NCBI RefSeq assembly: GCF_016741855.1
Contig: NZ_JAERRH010000002.1
Span: 744,001 to 808,000, forward strand
Reading direction: 5' to 3'
Source: Streptomyces musisoli
Lineage (GTDB): Bacteria > Actinomycetota > Actinomycetes > Streptomycetales > Streptomycetaceae
Length of the DNA stretch: 64,000 bases
How positions within the stretch are numbered: the stretch's first letter is position 1; every line of letters starts with the position of its first letter. A model generated the notes under the pieces. That model worked only from the letters and a program-made list of their open reading frames with translations, did not search any database and was not told the DNA's origin. The translations under genes were made by a program, and so were the position numbers. Shown piece by piece: positions 53,245 through 61,143 of this stretch.

Positions 53245-53260
53245 GTCACATCGATGTGAC
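53245..53260. promoter_or_regulatory. Perfect 16-bp palindrome in the MFS promoter region
   Basis: GTCACATCGATGTGAC reads the same on both strands. It lies between the exporter start (53154) and the regulator stop (53390). A wider GTTAC/GTAAC pair (53183-53206) is closer to the gene. Probable operator of the ArsR-like regulator. Confidence 0.65.
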
Positions 53261-53389
53261 GGGCCGGCGGGAGGATGTGGCATCCCGACCGGCGTAGCCC
53301 TGGACCGGACGCCCACTCGGGCCGGCCCCGCCTCCGGGTGTGCCCGGACGGGTGCCGAGCCCCGTCGGCACGGGCCCGGAGGCGCTGCG

Positions 53390-53971
53390 TCAGTGTCCGT
53401 CGTCCGGGGGCAGGCTGGGTACGTCGGCGCGGAAGAGGCTGACCAGCAGCCCGTACGGTTCTCCCCGCGTGGGATCCGTCGGAAGCTGCTCCGCGGTCAT
53501 CGCGCGCAGCCGGGCCTCCAGCGCGTGCGCCTCGGTGTCGGAGAGCCAGATGTGGCGAAGCGCGGTGTGCTTGGCCCGGCCCGGCTCGTCGGGCAGCATC
53601 TCGCCGAGTGCGGCGTTGATCAGGAACTCCGGTCCGACCGGCGCCTCCTGATGCACCGTGAAGCTGCGGCTGACCAGTGCGAAGTACTGCTCGGTGCCGC
53701 CGCGCACCTGGCGGGTCTCGGACAGCCGGACCAGTCCGGCCTCGCGCAGCACGCGCACGTGGTAGCCGATGGTGCCCTTGCTCATCCCCAGTGCCTCGGC
53801 GAGCTGGCGCAGCGTCGCCGGCCGCTGCCGGAACACGTTGACCATGCGGTGCCGCACCGGATGTCCGAGGGCCTTGAACTGCTCGGGCGTGCGTAGCACG
53901 AGGTGGTCCTGCTCTTCGCGGAGCCGCTGGTCGGTGCCGTTCTCGCGCTCGGGTTGCCGCTCTTCTGCCAT
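53390..53971 (-). CDS. ArsR-like winged-helix regulator
   Basis: A 193-residue regulator. FKALGHPVRHRMVNVFRQRPATLRQLAEALGMSKGTIGYHVRVLREAGLVRLSETRQVRGGTEQYFALVS is an ArsR/HTH_20 winged helix. The C-terminal 80 residues (DTEAHALEARLRAMTAEQL) are helical and may bind ligand or dimerise. No metal-binding cysteines exist, so a non-metal signal is expected. ATG 53971 is favoured; a TTG at 53986 is in frame. It is upstream of the MFS exporter and divergent from the O-methyltransferase fusion gene. Confidence 0.87.
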   Translation of the reverse strand: MAEERQPERENGTDQRLREEQDHLVLRTPEQFKALGHPVRHRMVNVFRQRPATLRQLAEALGMSKGTIGYHVRVLREAGLVRLSETRQVRGGTEQYFALVSRSFTVHQEAPVGPEFLINAALGEMLPDEPGRAKHTALRHIWLSDTEAHALEARLRAMTAEQLPTDPTRGEPYGLLVSLFRADVPSLPPDDGH

Positions 53972-54001
53972 GGTCGAAAGTGTCAAGGAAAATAAACGCT
54001 T

Positions 54002-54031
54002 TTGACAACTCCGCCGTGCCGACCGCAGAAT
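54002..54031 (+). promoter_or_regulatory. Predicted promoter of the DUF2218-methyltransferase gene
   Basis: TTGACA (54002-54007), 18-base spacer, CAGAAT (54026-54031). The TTGACA is mirrored by TGTCAA at 53981-53986, giving an inverted repeat over an A/T-rich 15-base centre between the divergent genes. Confidence 0.55.
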
Positions 54032-54094
54032 CCTGATCCAGGAAAGCGGCGAGGTTTCTCGCCGCTTAGCTCCGGGAGCCCCAAGGAGAGCCCG

Positions 54095-55042
54095 ATGCCC
54101 CTCGCCATGGCACGCGTCGCCACCGACCGTCCCGCCCGCTACATCAAGCAGCTCGTCTCACACATGGGTCACAAGGCCACCACCGCACTCGCTCCCGACG
54201 GCCGCGGCACGATCACGGTCACCGCCGGAACATGCAGTCTCGCGCCCACCCCGGACCAGTTGGAGCTGACCGCCACCGCGGCCGATGCCGAATCGCTCAG
54301 CCACGTCCAGGATGTGATCACCCGCCACCTGGAACGCTTCGCCACCGAGGAGCGGCTCACCGTCGAGTGGACCGCCCCGATCGACGGCGGCGAACTGGAT
54401 CCCACCCACCCCTGTGTCGACGCGTACCTGCTCGGCCACCACACGCCGGCCGACGACGTCCTCGCGGACCTCGCCCTCGCCACCCGCGAGGCCGCCGCCG
54501 GCGCCGCGCACATGCAGGTCTCCCCCGACGAGGGCACGCTGCTCACCCTGCTGACCCGGCTGACCGGCGCCCGCTTCGCTGTCGAGGTCGGCGTCTTCAC
54601 CGGCTACTCCACCCTCTGCATAGCCCGCGGTCTGGCCGACGGCGGCCGGCTGCTCGCCTGCGACGTCAGCGAGGAGTGGGCCGCGGTGGGGCGCCCGCAC
54701 TGGGAGCGTGCGGGCGTCGCCGACCGGATCGACCTGCGCATCGCCCCCGCGCTGGAGACGCTGCGCGCGCTCGACGCCGAGCCGGTCATCGACATCGCCT
54801 TCATCGACGCAGACAAGGGCAACTACCCCCTCTACTACGAGGAGATCGTGCGCCGCCTGCGTCCTGGCGGACTGGTCGTCCTGGACAACGTCTTCCTCGG
54901 CGGCCGGGTCTTCGACCCCGCCTACCAGGAGGAGCACCACCTGGCGATGCGGCGCCTGAACGACCTGATCACGGCCGACGAGCGGGTGGACTGCGTGATG
55001 CTGCCGGTGCGCGACGGGGTGACCGTCGCCCGACGCCGCTGA
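54095..55042 (+). CDS. DUF2218-O-methyltransferase fusion
   Basis: A 315-residue two-domain protein. Residues 5-95 (ARVATDRPARYIKQLVSHMGHK, GTCSLAPTPDQLELTATAADAESLSHVQDVITRHLERF) match DUF2218, normally a stand-alone protein of about 100 residues. Residues 105-315 are a cation-dependent class I O-methyltransferase: LTGARFAVEVGVFTGYSTLCIARGL (motif I), IAFIDADKGNYPLYYEE (metal-binding Asp), GGLVVLDNVFLGG. ATG 54095 has AAGGAG upstream. Catechol- or phenol-type acceptors are the usual substrates. Why DUF2218 is fused is unknown. Confidence 0.88.
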   Translation: MPLAMARVATDRPARYIKQLVSHMGHKATTALAPDGRGTITVTAGTCSLAPTPDQLELTATAADAESLSHVQDVITRHLERFATEERLTVEWTAPIDGGELDPTHPCVDAYLLGHHTPADDVLADLALATREAAAGAAHMQVSPDEGTLLTLLTRLTGARFAVEVGVFTGYSTLCIARGLADGGRLLACDVSEEWAAVGRPHWERAGVADRIDLRIAPALETLRALDAEPVIDIAFIDADKGNYPLYYEEIVRRLRPGGLVVLDNVFLGGRVFDPAYQEEHHLAMRRLNDLITADERVDCVMLPVRDGVTVARRR

Positions 55043-55229
55043 CGCGCCGGGCACACGCGAGGCCGCGGCCTCCACGACGGGACGGCACCGGCTCGTCACG
55101 TCGGGGCGGCCTGGGCCCCGTGGAGGATCCACCTTTCGTACGTAGTCGTCCCGTGAGTCAGCCGGGGGACCCGAGCCGTGAGTGATCGCGCCGGCCGGGC
55201 GGTCGGTCGCCCGGTCGTATCCGGTTGCT

Positions 55230-56345
55230 TCAGCCGGGTTGGAAGAAGGCGAGCATCTTCCGGCCGGCGTCGGGCGACGCCAGGATCTCCTGGATGTACG
55301 CGGACTGCCGACCGGCAGCGCTGGTGCGTTCGAACATCTCGCGTTCGTACTCCTTGACGGCGGCGGGATGGTCGTCCGGACGGGCGGCCAGCGCGAGACC
55401 GAGCAGGACACCGTCGAGCAGCGCCATGTTGGCGCCCTGCCCCACCGGCGGCATCAGGTGCGCGGCGTCGCCGAGCAGCGTGACGCCCGGCCTCGACGGC
55501 CAGGTCAAGCCGACCGGGAGAGTGGTGACCGCCCGCGGCAGCACCGTGTCGTCGCATGCTGCGATCAGCGCGGTGAACCGTGCGTCCCAGCCGGCGAACA
55601 GCTCGATCAGCCGCACCCGGGCGGCGGCCGGGTCACCGAACGGGATCCCACTTCTCGCGAACCAGTCCTCGGCGGTGTGGTGGAAGCCGAGGTAGACGCG
55701 TACGCGGCCGTCGCCGTTGCGCTGCGCCGACAGGGATTGCCCGCTGCCGAGCACCCAGTAGTTGCCGCGCCCGACCATCGCCGCGAGGTCGGGGTGGGTG
55801 CGGTCGATGTCGGGAACACCGAGTTCGACGACGCTTTGGCCGGTGTGCACCGGCCGGGCGTCGGTGAGCAGCGCGCGGACACGGGAGTCCGCCCCGTCGG
55901 CGCCGACCAGCAGGTCGTACGGCGCGCTGCTGCCGTCGGCGAAGTGCAGCAGACCGGTGTCGGCGGATTCCAACGCGTGCCCCCAGTGCACCGCTTGTTC
56001 GGGGAGCGAGTCCAGCAGCAGGTTGCGCAGATCGGCACGGTCGACCTCGGGTCGCTCGAGCGGGGCGTCGTCGGGCGTGTCCTCCTGGAGCAGCAGGGTG
56101 CCGTCCGGCTCCAGAAGGCGCAGATCCTGGCCCGCACGACGGGCGATCGCGTGGAACCCGTCGATCAGACCCGCCTCGCGCAGGGCCCGCTGCCCGGTCC
56201 CGGAGTGGAGATCGAGCATGCCGCCCTGACCGCGCGCGCCGCGCGACGACTCACGTTCGTACACGACGGCGTCGATGTCGTTCATATGCAGCACACGGGC
56301 GAGGGCCAGGCCGCCCAGACCGGCTCCGACGATGGCGATGGTCAC
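55230..56345 (-). CDS. FAD-dependent aromatic/TetX-like monooxygenase
   Basis: A 371-residue flavoprotein hydroxylase. IAIVGAGLGGLALARVL is the FAD GxGxxG site, [14 protein letters not shown] the DG motif and [20 protein letters not shown] the FAD-ribose GD motif; ERESSRGARGQGGMLDLHSGTGQRALREAGL is TetX-like. GTG 56345 has GGAGG five bases upstream. It is the intact relative of the deleted gene at 50835. Drug or phenolic hydroxylation is plausible, and neighbouring efflux and methyltransferase genes would fit a detoxification role. Confidence 0.92.
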   Translation of the reverse strand: MTIAIVGAGLGGLALARVLHMNDIDAVVYERESSRGARGQGGMLDLHSGTGQRALREAGLIDGFHAIARRAGQDLRLLEPDGTLLLQEDTPDDAPLERPEVDRADLRNLLLDSLPEQAVHWGHALESADTGLLHFADGSSAPYDLLVGADGADSRVRALLTDARPVHTGQSVVELGVPDIDRTHPDLAAMVGRGNYWVLGSGQSLSAQRNGDGRVRVYLGFHHTAEDWFARSGIPFGDPAAARVRLIELFAGWDARFTALIAACDDTVLPRAVTTLPVGLTWPSRPGVTLLGDAAHLMPPVGQGANMALLDGVLLGLALAARPDDHPAAVKEYEREMFERTSAAGRQSAYIQEILASPDAGRKMLAFFQPG

Positions 56346-56700
56346 GGTTGCCTCCGAACGGTGGCTGCGCGGCGAGGTGGACGCGCAGCTGCCGGGTGGC
56401 CAACGCGCGTATGGCACGGGCGAGTTCCGCGTTCACCGTCTGCTGGGCGAGGGGGCGCAGCCGGCGGACGAGCGAGGCGGCCTCGGCCTCGTGGGCGTCC
56501 GTGCGGTGGTCTCACGGTGTCGGCTGCTCGCGGCGGTTCGACGGCCATGTGCGCGGCCGGGACCTCCGTCCGCGGCCGGACCGATGCCCGGTTCGCCGGC
56601 CGCCCGATCCCGACCGGCTGCTCGCCGACGAGGAGCGCCCTCGGCACGCCCCCGTACCCGCCTGTTCCACCGACCGTTTCCGGCCCGCCGATCGGCCGGT
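56346..56700. other. 355-bp gap with possible coding remnant
   Basis: One minus-strand frame just upstream of the monooxygenase (about 56530-56350) reads EAEAASLVRRLRPLAQQTVN then AELARAIRALATRQ, with helical character and strong codon bias but no start or recognisable family. It may be the tail of a deleted gene. Nothing else seen. Confidence 0.35.
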
Positions 56701-57672
56701 TCATCGGCGTAGCCGGGGCGCGAGCACCGTGCGCACGGCCTTGGCCACCTTGCCCGCGGCGGATCCGTCCCCGTCTTCGGGCTCCGGTTCGAGCAGGCGC
56801 TGGAACTGCGTCAGCAGCTGGTTGGTCGACCGCCAGAGGGGGACGAACATGCCGGCGACCGGCCCGACGCCCTGGATCGGGCCGTCGGACAGCTCGGTGA
56901 CCTTCTTGGCGAGCGTGACCGTCGTCGGGTCCCGCAGGATCAGGTGCACCTCATCGTCGACCAGCCGGATCTCCATCTGGCGCGCGGCGGCTTCCTCCGG
57001 GTTCGCGTCCGTGGTCGTCTGCGGATCCAGTTCGTCGATCTTGGCGGCGACCGCGTCCGGATCGACCCCCAGTTCGCGCAGCACCCTGGCCGCCATGCTG
57101 TTCTCCGCCCGCAGCATCGCCTCCAGCAGGTGGTGGCTGCCGACCGGTGCGCCACCGGCCAGCGCGCTGGCGGCGGCCACGGTGTCCTCGGCGGCAGGAG
57201 TGCCGGCCGGCCATGGGCCGGCCACCGCATCCTGCGATCCCTCCAGTGCCGCCAGCACCGCGGCACGGATCCTGCTGACCGGACTGATCCGCTCGGCGAG
57301 CACCTTCGCGCCGACACCCTCGCTTTCCCTGACGAGGGCGAGCAGGATGTGTTCCGTACCGATGTGGTTGTGGTGCAGCTGCTGCGCCTCGCGCAGGGCG
57401 AGTTCCAGCGTCTTCTTCGCGCCCGGTGCGAACGGGATGTGGCCGCTCAGCTCCTTCGTGCCGGGCTCGACCGCCGCGGCGACATCGGTCCGCGCCGTCT
57501 CCTTGTCGTACCCCAGCCGGTGCAGAACCTGTGCCGCCACGCAGTCCGGCACGTCGAGCAGTCCCAACAGGACGTGTTCCGTGCCGATGTGATGGTGCTT
57601 GAGCTGCCTCGCCTCCTCCTGAGCCGAGACGACCACCTTCCGGGCTTTCCCCGTGAACCTTTCAAATGACAT
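56701..57672 (-). CDS. Clp N-terminal domain protein without AAA module
   Basis: A 323-residue protein. The first 150 residues are two Clp-N repeats: FTGKARKVVVSAQEEARQLKHHHIGTEHVLLGLL and FAPGAKKTLELALREAQQLHHNHIGTEHILLALVRE. A third, weaker copy follows (SHHLLEAMLRAENSMAARVLRELGVD). The last 100 residues are unlike ClpC, with no Walker motifs. It may bind ClpC substrates or adaptors, or act as a partner to the divergent MerR-like protein. ATG 57672. Expression is probably tied to the 11-bp inverted repeat at 57687-57718. Confidence 0.88.
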   Translation of the reverse strand: MSFERFTGKARKVVVSAQEEARQLKHHHIGTEHVLLGLLDVPDCVAAQVLHRLGYDKETARTDVAAAVEPGTKELSGHIPFAPGAKKTLELALREAQQLHHNHIGTEHILLALVRESEGVGAKVLAERISPVSRIRAAVLAALEGSQDAVAGPWPAGTPAAEDTVAAASALAGGAPVGSHHLLEAMLRAENSMAARVLRELGVDPDAVAAKIDELDPQTTTDANPEEAAARQMEIRLVDDEVHLILRDPTTVTLAKKVTELSDGPIQGVGPVAGMFVPLWRSTNQLLTQFQRLLEPEPEDGDGSAAGKVAKAVRTVLAPRLRR

Positions 57673-57686
57673 GCTTCTATGGTCTC

Positions 57687-57718
57687 GACCCTGTCAATAC
57701 GCTGCTTTTGACAGGGTC
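57687..57718. promoter_or_regulatory. 11-bp perfect inverted repeat between divergent Clp-N and MerR-like genes
   Basis: GACCCTGTCAA and TTGACAGGGTC face each other across 10 bases. Both arms contain TTGACA read outward or inward, so the repeat overlaps likely -35 elements. Candidate operator of the MerR-like protein. Confidence 0.7.
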
Positions 57719-57740
57719 TCCGTGCTGGAGGGAGGGTGCG

Positions 57741-58100
57741 ATGGCCACACCGTCGGACTGGGAGGACCGGCTCGCACGCTGGCAGAGCGAGCTGGAGTTG
57801 TTCGAGCAACTGGACGAGACACCCTGGGTCACGCTGGCCAAAGCGGAAGCGGAGACCGGCGTTTCCCGCTCGGCCCTGCGCTCCTGGTACCGCAACGGAG
57901 AGATCCGGTCCCGGCTGGTGGACGGCCCGAACGGGCCACAGCGCCTGGTTCAGCTGGACGCGGTGATCGAGCGTGCCGCCGCCTCACCGCGCATCCAGCG
58001 CAGGGCGGAACGGGAAGTGAGTCTGGAAGCCCAAGTCACCTTGCTGCGGCACCGGGTCGACCAGCTCGAACGGAGGCTGGCCGCGCTGGAGCGGAAGTGA
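57741..58100 (+). CDS. MerR-like DNA-binding protein with coiled coil
   Basis: A 119-residue protein. WVTLAKAEAETGVSRSALRSWYRNGEIRSRLVDGPNGPQRLVQLDAV is a MerR-type helix-turn-helix and wing. The end (EREVSLEAQVTLLRHRVDQLERRLAALERK) is a leucine-rich coiled coil for dimerisation. No ligand domain. ATG 57741 follows GGAGGGAGGG. Divergent from the Clp-N protein and probably its regulator. Its stop overlaps a GTG that opens the repeat-containing frame behind it. Confidence 0.82.
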   Translation: MATPSDWEDRLARWQSELELFEQLDETPWVTLAKAEAETGVSRSALRSWYRNGEIRSRLVDGPNGPQRLVQLDAVIERAAASPRIQRRAEREVSLEAQVTLLRHRVDQLERRLAALERK

Positions 58101-58295
58101 CCGACGCGAGCAACACCGCGCCGTCGGTCGGGATGGGTGCCATCGGCGTGAGTAACACGGCGCCGTCGGTCGGGATGGGTGCGATCGGCGTGAGCAACAG
58201 GGCGCCGTCGGTCGGGTTGGGTGCCATCGGCGTGAGTAACACGGCGCCGTCGGTCGGGATGGGTGCCACCGGCGTGAGTAACACGGCGCCCGCCC
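58096..58295 (+). repeat. 42-bp tandem repeat, about 4.5 copies, in an open frame
   Basis: The unit (GAGTAACACGGCGCCGTCGG onward) starts at 58108, 58150, 58192, 58234 and 58276. In the plus frame opened by GTG 58096, which overlaps the MerR-like stop as GTGA, it spells SNTAPSVGMGAIGV four times. 42 is a multiple of three and most differences are at third positions, but several change the residue. It could be a short coupled coding sequence or a non-coding repeat. Confidence 0.75.
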
Positions 58296-58301
58296 GCCCG
58301 C

Positions 58302-58405
58302 CCGCCCGCCGGTCCGCCGGTCCGCCGGTCCGCCGGTCCGCCGGTCCGCCGGTCCGCCGGTCCGCCGGTCCGCCGGTCCGCCGGTCCGCCGGTCCGCCGG
58401 TCCGC
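58302..58405. repeat. 8-bp tandem repeat GGTCCGCC, about 12 copies
   Basis: Starts after a CCCG run (58293-58312) and continues uninterrupted as CCGCCGGT units, ending at CCGGCCCGGCGG. The reading frame through it shifts with every unit, so it is not a protein repeat. From here to 58647 no gene is seen. Confidence 0.9.
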
Positions 58406-58647
58406 CCGGCCCGGCGGACCGGCGGTTCGGCTCGGCCCGGGCCGGTGGTACGACTTATCACCGGTATGGGTGGCGGAGTGCCCGGCGAGGTGCCCGGCTG
58501 TGGGACGTTGATCTTGCCTCGGTCCGACCGACCATCCAGGGACTCCCACGATGCGACGCACCACCACCCAGCACCGGCCCCCGTGCGCGGCGACCCTCGG
58601 CGCGGCCGGTGCCGCCGAGCCGGGCGACGGGCGAGGCTGACGATCCG

Positions 58648-59232
58648 ATGCCGCCTCCGCCCATGCGTGCGCTTCGATCGTTGCCCGCGGCGCTTGCCGC
58701 GCTCTGCCTGCTGGGTGGAGTCTCCGGGTGCGCGAACCGGACCGACCGGACCGACCGGATCGAGCTGTCCCCGGACGACACCATCAAGGCCGCGCAGCTC
58801 TACCTCACCGACCGATGCCTTGAGCGACAGGGACTGACACCGCCGCGACCCGGCGGGCGTCGACGCAGCGAGGCCGAGCAGCAGCGCGTGAGCGAGGCGC
58901 TCTTCGGTTCCGGACCCGCCGAACTGTCCGTCTCGCTGCCCACCGGCTACCGGGTACGCGCTCACACGGACGGCTGCCTCGCCGCCGCGCAGCGCAGCCT
59001 GTACGGCGACCAGCGGGCCTGGTTCCACGCATCGACGATCGTCAACAACCTCAAGCCCGAGGCCGCGTACCGTGGCGTCGAGCTGGATTCCGTGCGCCGT
59101 ATGCACCGCGCCGAACTCGCCGACTGGAGGCGCATGCGCTCCCGAGCGTTCGAGCGGGCCCGCGCCCTGCTGGACCGCTCCCTGAACCACCGCGCGACCG
59201 GTCTGCCGCCGGGACCGAACAGCGTCCGGTGA
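58648..59232 (+). CDS. Putative lipoprotein of unknown function
   Basis: A 194-residue protein with a signal peptide and lipobox LGGVSGC. The mature part is charged and helical: DDTIKAAQLYLTDRCLERQGLTPP, SEALFGSGPAELSVSLPTGYRVRAHTDGCLAAAQRSLYGD, and a long final helix (VRRMHRAELADWRRMRSRAFERARALLDRS). Two mature cysteines could pair. ATG 58648 has GAGG upstream; ATG 58663 is an alternative. Unrecognised, but third-position bias is clear. Confidence 0.7.
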   Translation: MPPPPMRALRSLPAALAALCLLGGVSGCANRTDRTDRIELSPDDTIKAAQLYLTDRCLERQGLTPPRPGGRRRSEAEQQRVSEALFGSGPAELSVSLPTGYRVRAHTDGCLAAAQRSLYGDQRAWFHASTIVNNLKPEAAYRGVELDSVRRMHRAELADWRRMRSRAFERARALLDRSLNHRATGLPPGPNSVR

Positions 59233-59468
59233 TCACGCGCCGCCCCCGCGGGCCGTGACAAGGCGGGGCCGGGGGTGGTGGTACCCCGGCCGCCCGCCGC
59301 GACTCGCTACTCGGGGCGGTTTCCCGGGAGGCGCTGCCCCTGTTCCCTGTCGAGGGGCGGGTTCCGGGAGGCGCCGCCCCTGATCCCTGACAGGGCGGAA
59401 CCGGGGGCGGGCCGGTCGCCGGGTTCGGGCGGCGCGTGGAGGCGGGTTCGCCGTCCGTCGGTACGGTT
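59233..59468. other. Gap with partial direct repeats
   Basis: GTTTCCCGGGAGGCGCTGCCCCTGTTCCCTG-like text occurs twice (about 59320 and 59358, period near 38) in the convergent space between the lipoprotein and FabH genes. No gene. May hold terminators for both. Confidence 0.45.
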
Positions 59469-60425
59469 TCAGGGGCAGGTGACAACCTGGCCGGCCCAGG
59501 ACAGTCCGCCGCCGAAGGCGAGGAGCAGAACCGGGGCCCCGGTGGGGAGTTCACCGCGTTCGGTGAGCTTGGACAGGGCGAGCGGGACGGACGCTGCGGA
59601 CGTGTTTCCGGACTCGACGACGTCATGGGCGACCACCGTGCCCTCGGAAAGGCCGAGTTGCCGGACGACGGCGTCGATGATGCGCAGATTCGCCTGGTGG
59701 GTGACCACGCCGGCCAGATCGGCGAGGGTCAGGCCGGCCCGTGCGCAGGCTTCCCTTGCGATCGCGGGGAGTTCACCGGTGGCCCAGCGGAAGACCGTCT
59801 GGCCCTCCTGGGCGAACCGCGGGTGCCAGTCGTCGACGAGGCGGACGGCATCGCCGCGGGTGGGGTCCGAGCCCCAGCACACGGGGCCGATCCCGGGTTC
59901 GGCGGAACCGCTGAGCACGGCGGCGCCCGCTCCGTCGCCGAGCAGGACGCAGGTGCGGCGGTCCATCCAGTCGGTGACGTCGGACATCTTCTCGGCACCG
60001 ATGACCAGAGCGTGCCGGGCGGCACCCGCGCGCAGGGAATGGTCCGCGCAGGCGAGCGCGGTGCAGAAGCCGGCGCAGCCGTTGTTGAGGTCGAAGGCCA
60101 CGGGGGAGGGCAGGCCGAGGCGCGCGGCGACCTGGGCGGCGATGGAGGGGCAGCGGTCGACGGCCGTGCAGGTCGCCACGGTGATCAGTCCGATGTCGGC
60201 GGGCTCCAGCCCCGACGCGGCCAGCGCCTTGCTCGCGGCGGCCGTCGCCATGTCGGTGACCGACTCGGCCGGGTCGGCGATGCGGCGGGTGGCGATGCCG
60301 GTACGGCGCCGGATCCACTCGTCGCTGGTGTCGACCATGGTGGCCAGGTCGTCGTTGGTCAGGACGCGGGTCGGCTGGTGGTGGCCCAAGGCGGTGATAC
60401 GGCTTCCCGGCACGGCGGAACGCAC
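59469..60425 (-). CDS. Beta-ketoacyl-ACP synthase III (FabH-like)
   Basis: A 318-residue KAS III. DEWIRRRTGIATRRIA, Cys117 in DLNNGCAGFCTAL, His243 in VVTHQANLRIIDAV and Asn274 in ESGNTSAASV give the full FabH signature, closer to housekeeping FabH than the OleA-like enzyme at 11710. GTG 60425 has GAGGAG at good distance. Not in a fatty acid operon, so it may start a special acyl chain or serve a secondary pathway. Divergent from a TetR gene, with an ACCGATCGGT palindrome between. Confidence 0.92.
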   Translation of the reverse strand: MRSAVPGSRITALGHHQPTRVLTNDDLATMVDTSDEWIRRRTGIATRRIADPAESVTDMATAAASKALAASGLEPADIGLITVATCTAVDRCPSIAAQVAARLGLPSPVAFDLNNGCAGFCTALACADHSLRAGAARHALVIGAEKMSDVTDWMDRRTCVLLGDGAGAAVLSGSAEPGIGPVCWGSDPTRGDAVRLVDDWHPRFAQEGQTVFRWATGELPAIAREACARAGLTLADLAGVVTHQANLRIIDAVVRQLGLSEGTVVAHDVVESGNTSAASVPLALSKLTERGELPTGAPVLLLAFGGGLSWAGQVVTCP

Positions 60426-60469
60426 AGGTGATCTCCTCGGCTCGGCGTCAGGTGTCCCGGAATATAGCA

Positions 60470-60479
60470 ACCGATCGGT
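60470..60479. promoter_or_regulatory. TetR-type operator between fabH-like and tetR genes
   Basis: ACCGATCGGT is a perfect palindrome, 45 bases from the FabH start and 38 from the TetR start, well placed to control both. Confidence 0.6.
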
Positions 60480-60504
60480 CGGAAGCTAAATGGGGGCCGC
60501 TCGC

Positions 60505-60517
60505 TACGATGGGAGCA
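60505..60517 (+). promoter_or_regulatory. -10 element giving a leaderless transcript for the TetR gene
   Basis: TACGAT (60505-60510) puts +1 at the A of ATG 60517. No ribosome site precedes the start codon. Confidence 0.55.
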
Positions 60518-61143
60518 TGAGCCCTCGTCATTCCGCAGCCGAAGCCCGCAGAACCCGGGAACGCATCGTTGAGCGCGGCATGGCCCTCGCCTCCTGCGAC
60601 GGCCTCGAAGGGCTCACCATCGGACGCCTGGCCGCCGACCTGAAGATGAGCAAGGCGGGGGTCCTCGGGCACTTCGGCACCAAGGAAGCCCTCCAGTTGG
60701 CGACCCTGAGCGGTGCCGCGGCGGCGTTCTCCCGTCTGGTGTGGGAGCCGGCGGCGGACGCGGAGCCCGGCCTGCCCCGCCTGCGCGCCGTCTGCGACGC
60801 CTGGATCGCCTACATGGACACAGCGCGCGACGTCTTCCCCGGCGGGTGCTTTTTCACCACGGCCTCCGTCGAGTTCGACGCCCGCAGCGGACCCGTCCGC
60901 GAATCCCTGGCCCGGATGCACCGGGCGTGGCGGCGCCGCCTCGCCGCCGAGGTGCGCACGGCCGTGGCGGCGGGTGACCTGCCGGCGGACAGCGATCCGG
61001 AGCAGGTGGTGTTCGAGCTCGTCGGCCTCTTCATGGCCCTGAACCAGGAGATCCAGCTCTTCGCGGCCCCGGATGCCGTCGACCGTGCCCGGCGGACCCT
61101 CGACCGCCTGCTCGGTCCGCGCCGGGAATCGCCGGTTCCGTAG
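60517..61143 (+). CDS. TetR/AcrR-family regulator
   Basis: A 208-residue repressor: RTRERIVERGMALASCDGLEGLTIGRLAADLKMSKAGVLGHFGTKEALQ is the DNA-binding domain. GGCFFTTASVEFDARSGPVRESL in the ligand domain is typical of the TetR_C_6-like group. ATG 60517 is chosen over an ATG at 60490 because of the matching -10 element. It is divergent from a FabH-like gene and very likely controls it through ACCGATCGGT. Confidence 0.9.
   Translation: MSPRHSAAEARRTRERIVERGMALASCDGLEGLTIGRLAADLKMSKAGVLGHFGTKEALQLATLSGAAAAFSRLVWEPAADAEPGLPRLRAVCDAWIAYMDTARDVFPGGCFFTTASVEFDARSGPVRESLARMHRAWRRRLAAEVRTAVAAGDLPADSDPEQVVFELVGLFMALNQEIQLFAAPDAVDRARRTLDRLLGPRRESPVP

Noticed and set aside
57653..58837. Single 394-codon gene through the repeats
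   Set aside because: It would cross the MerR-like gene out of frame and an 8-bp array. Only the short GTGA-coupled part is considered possible.
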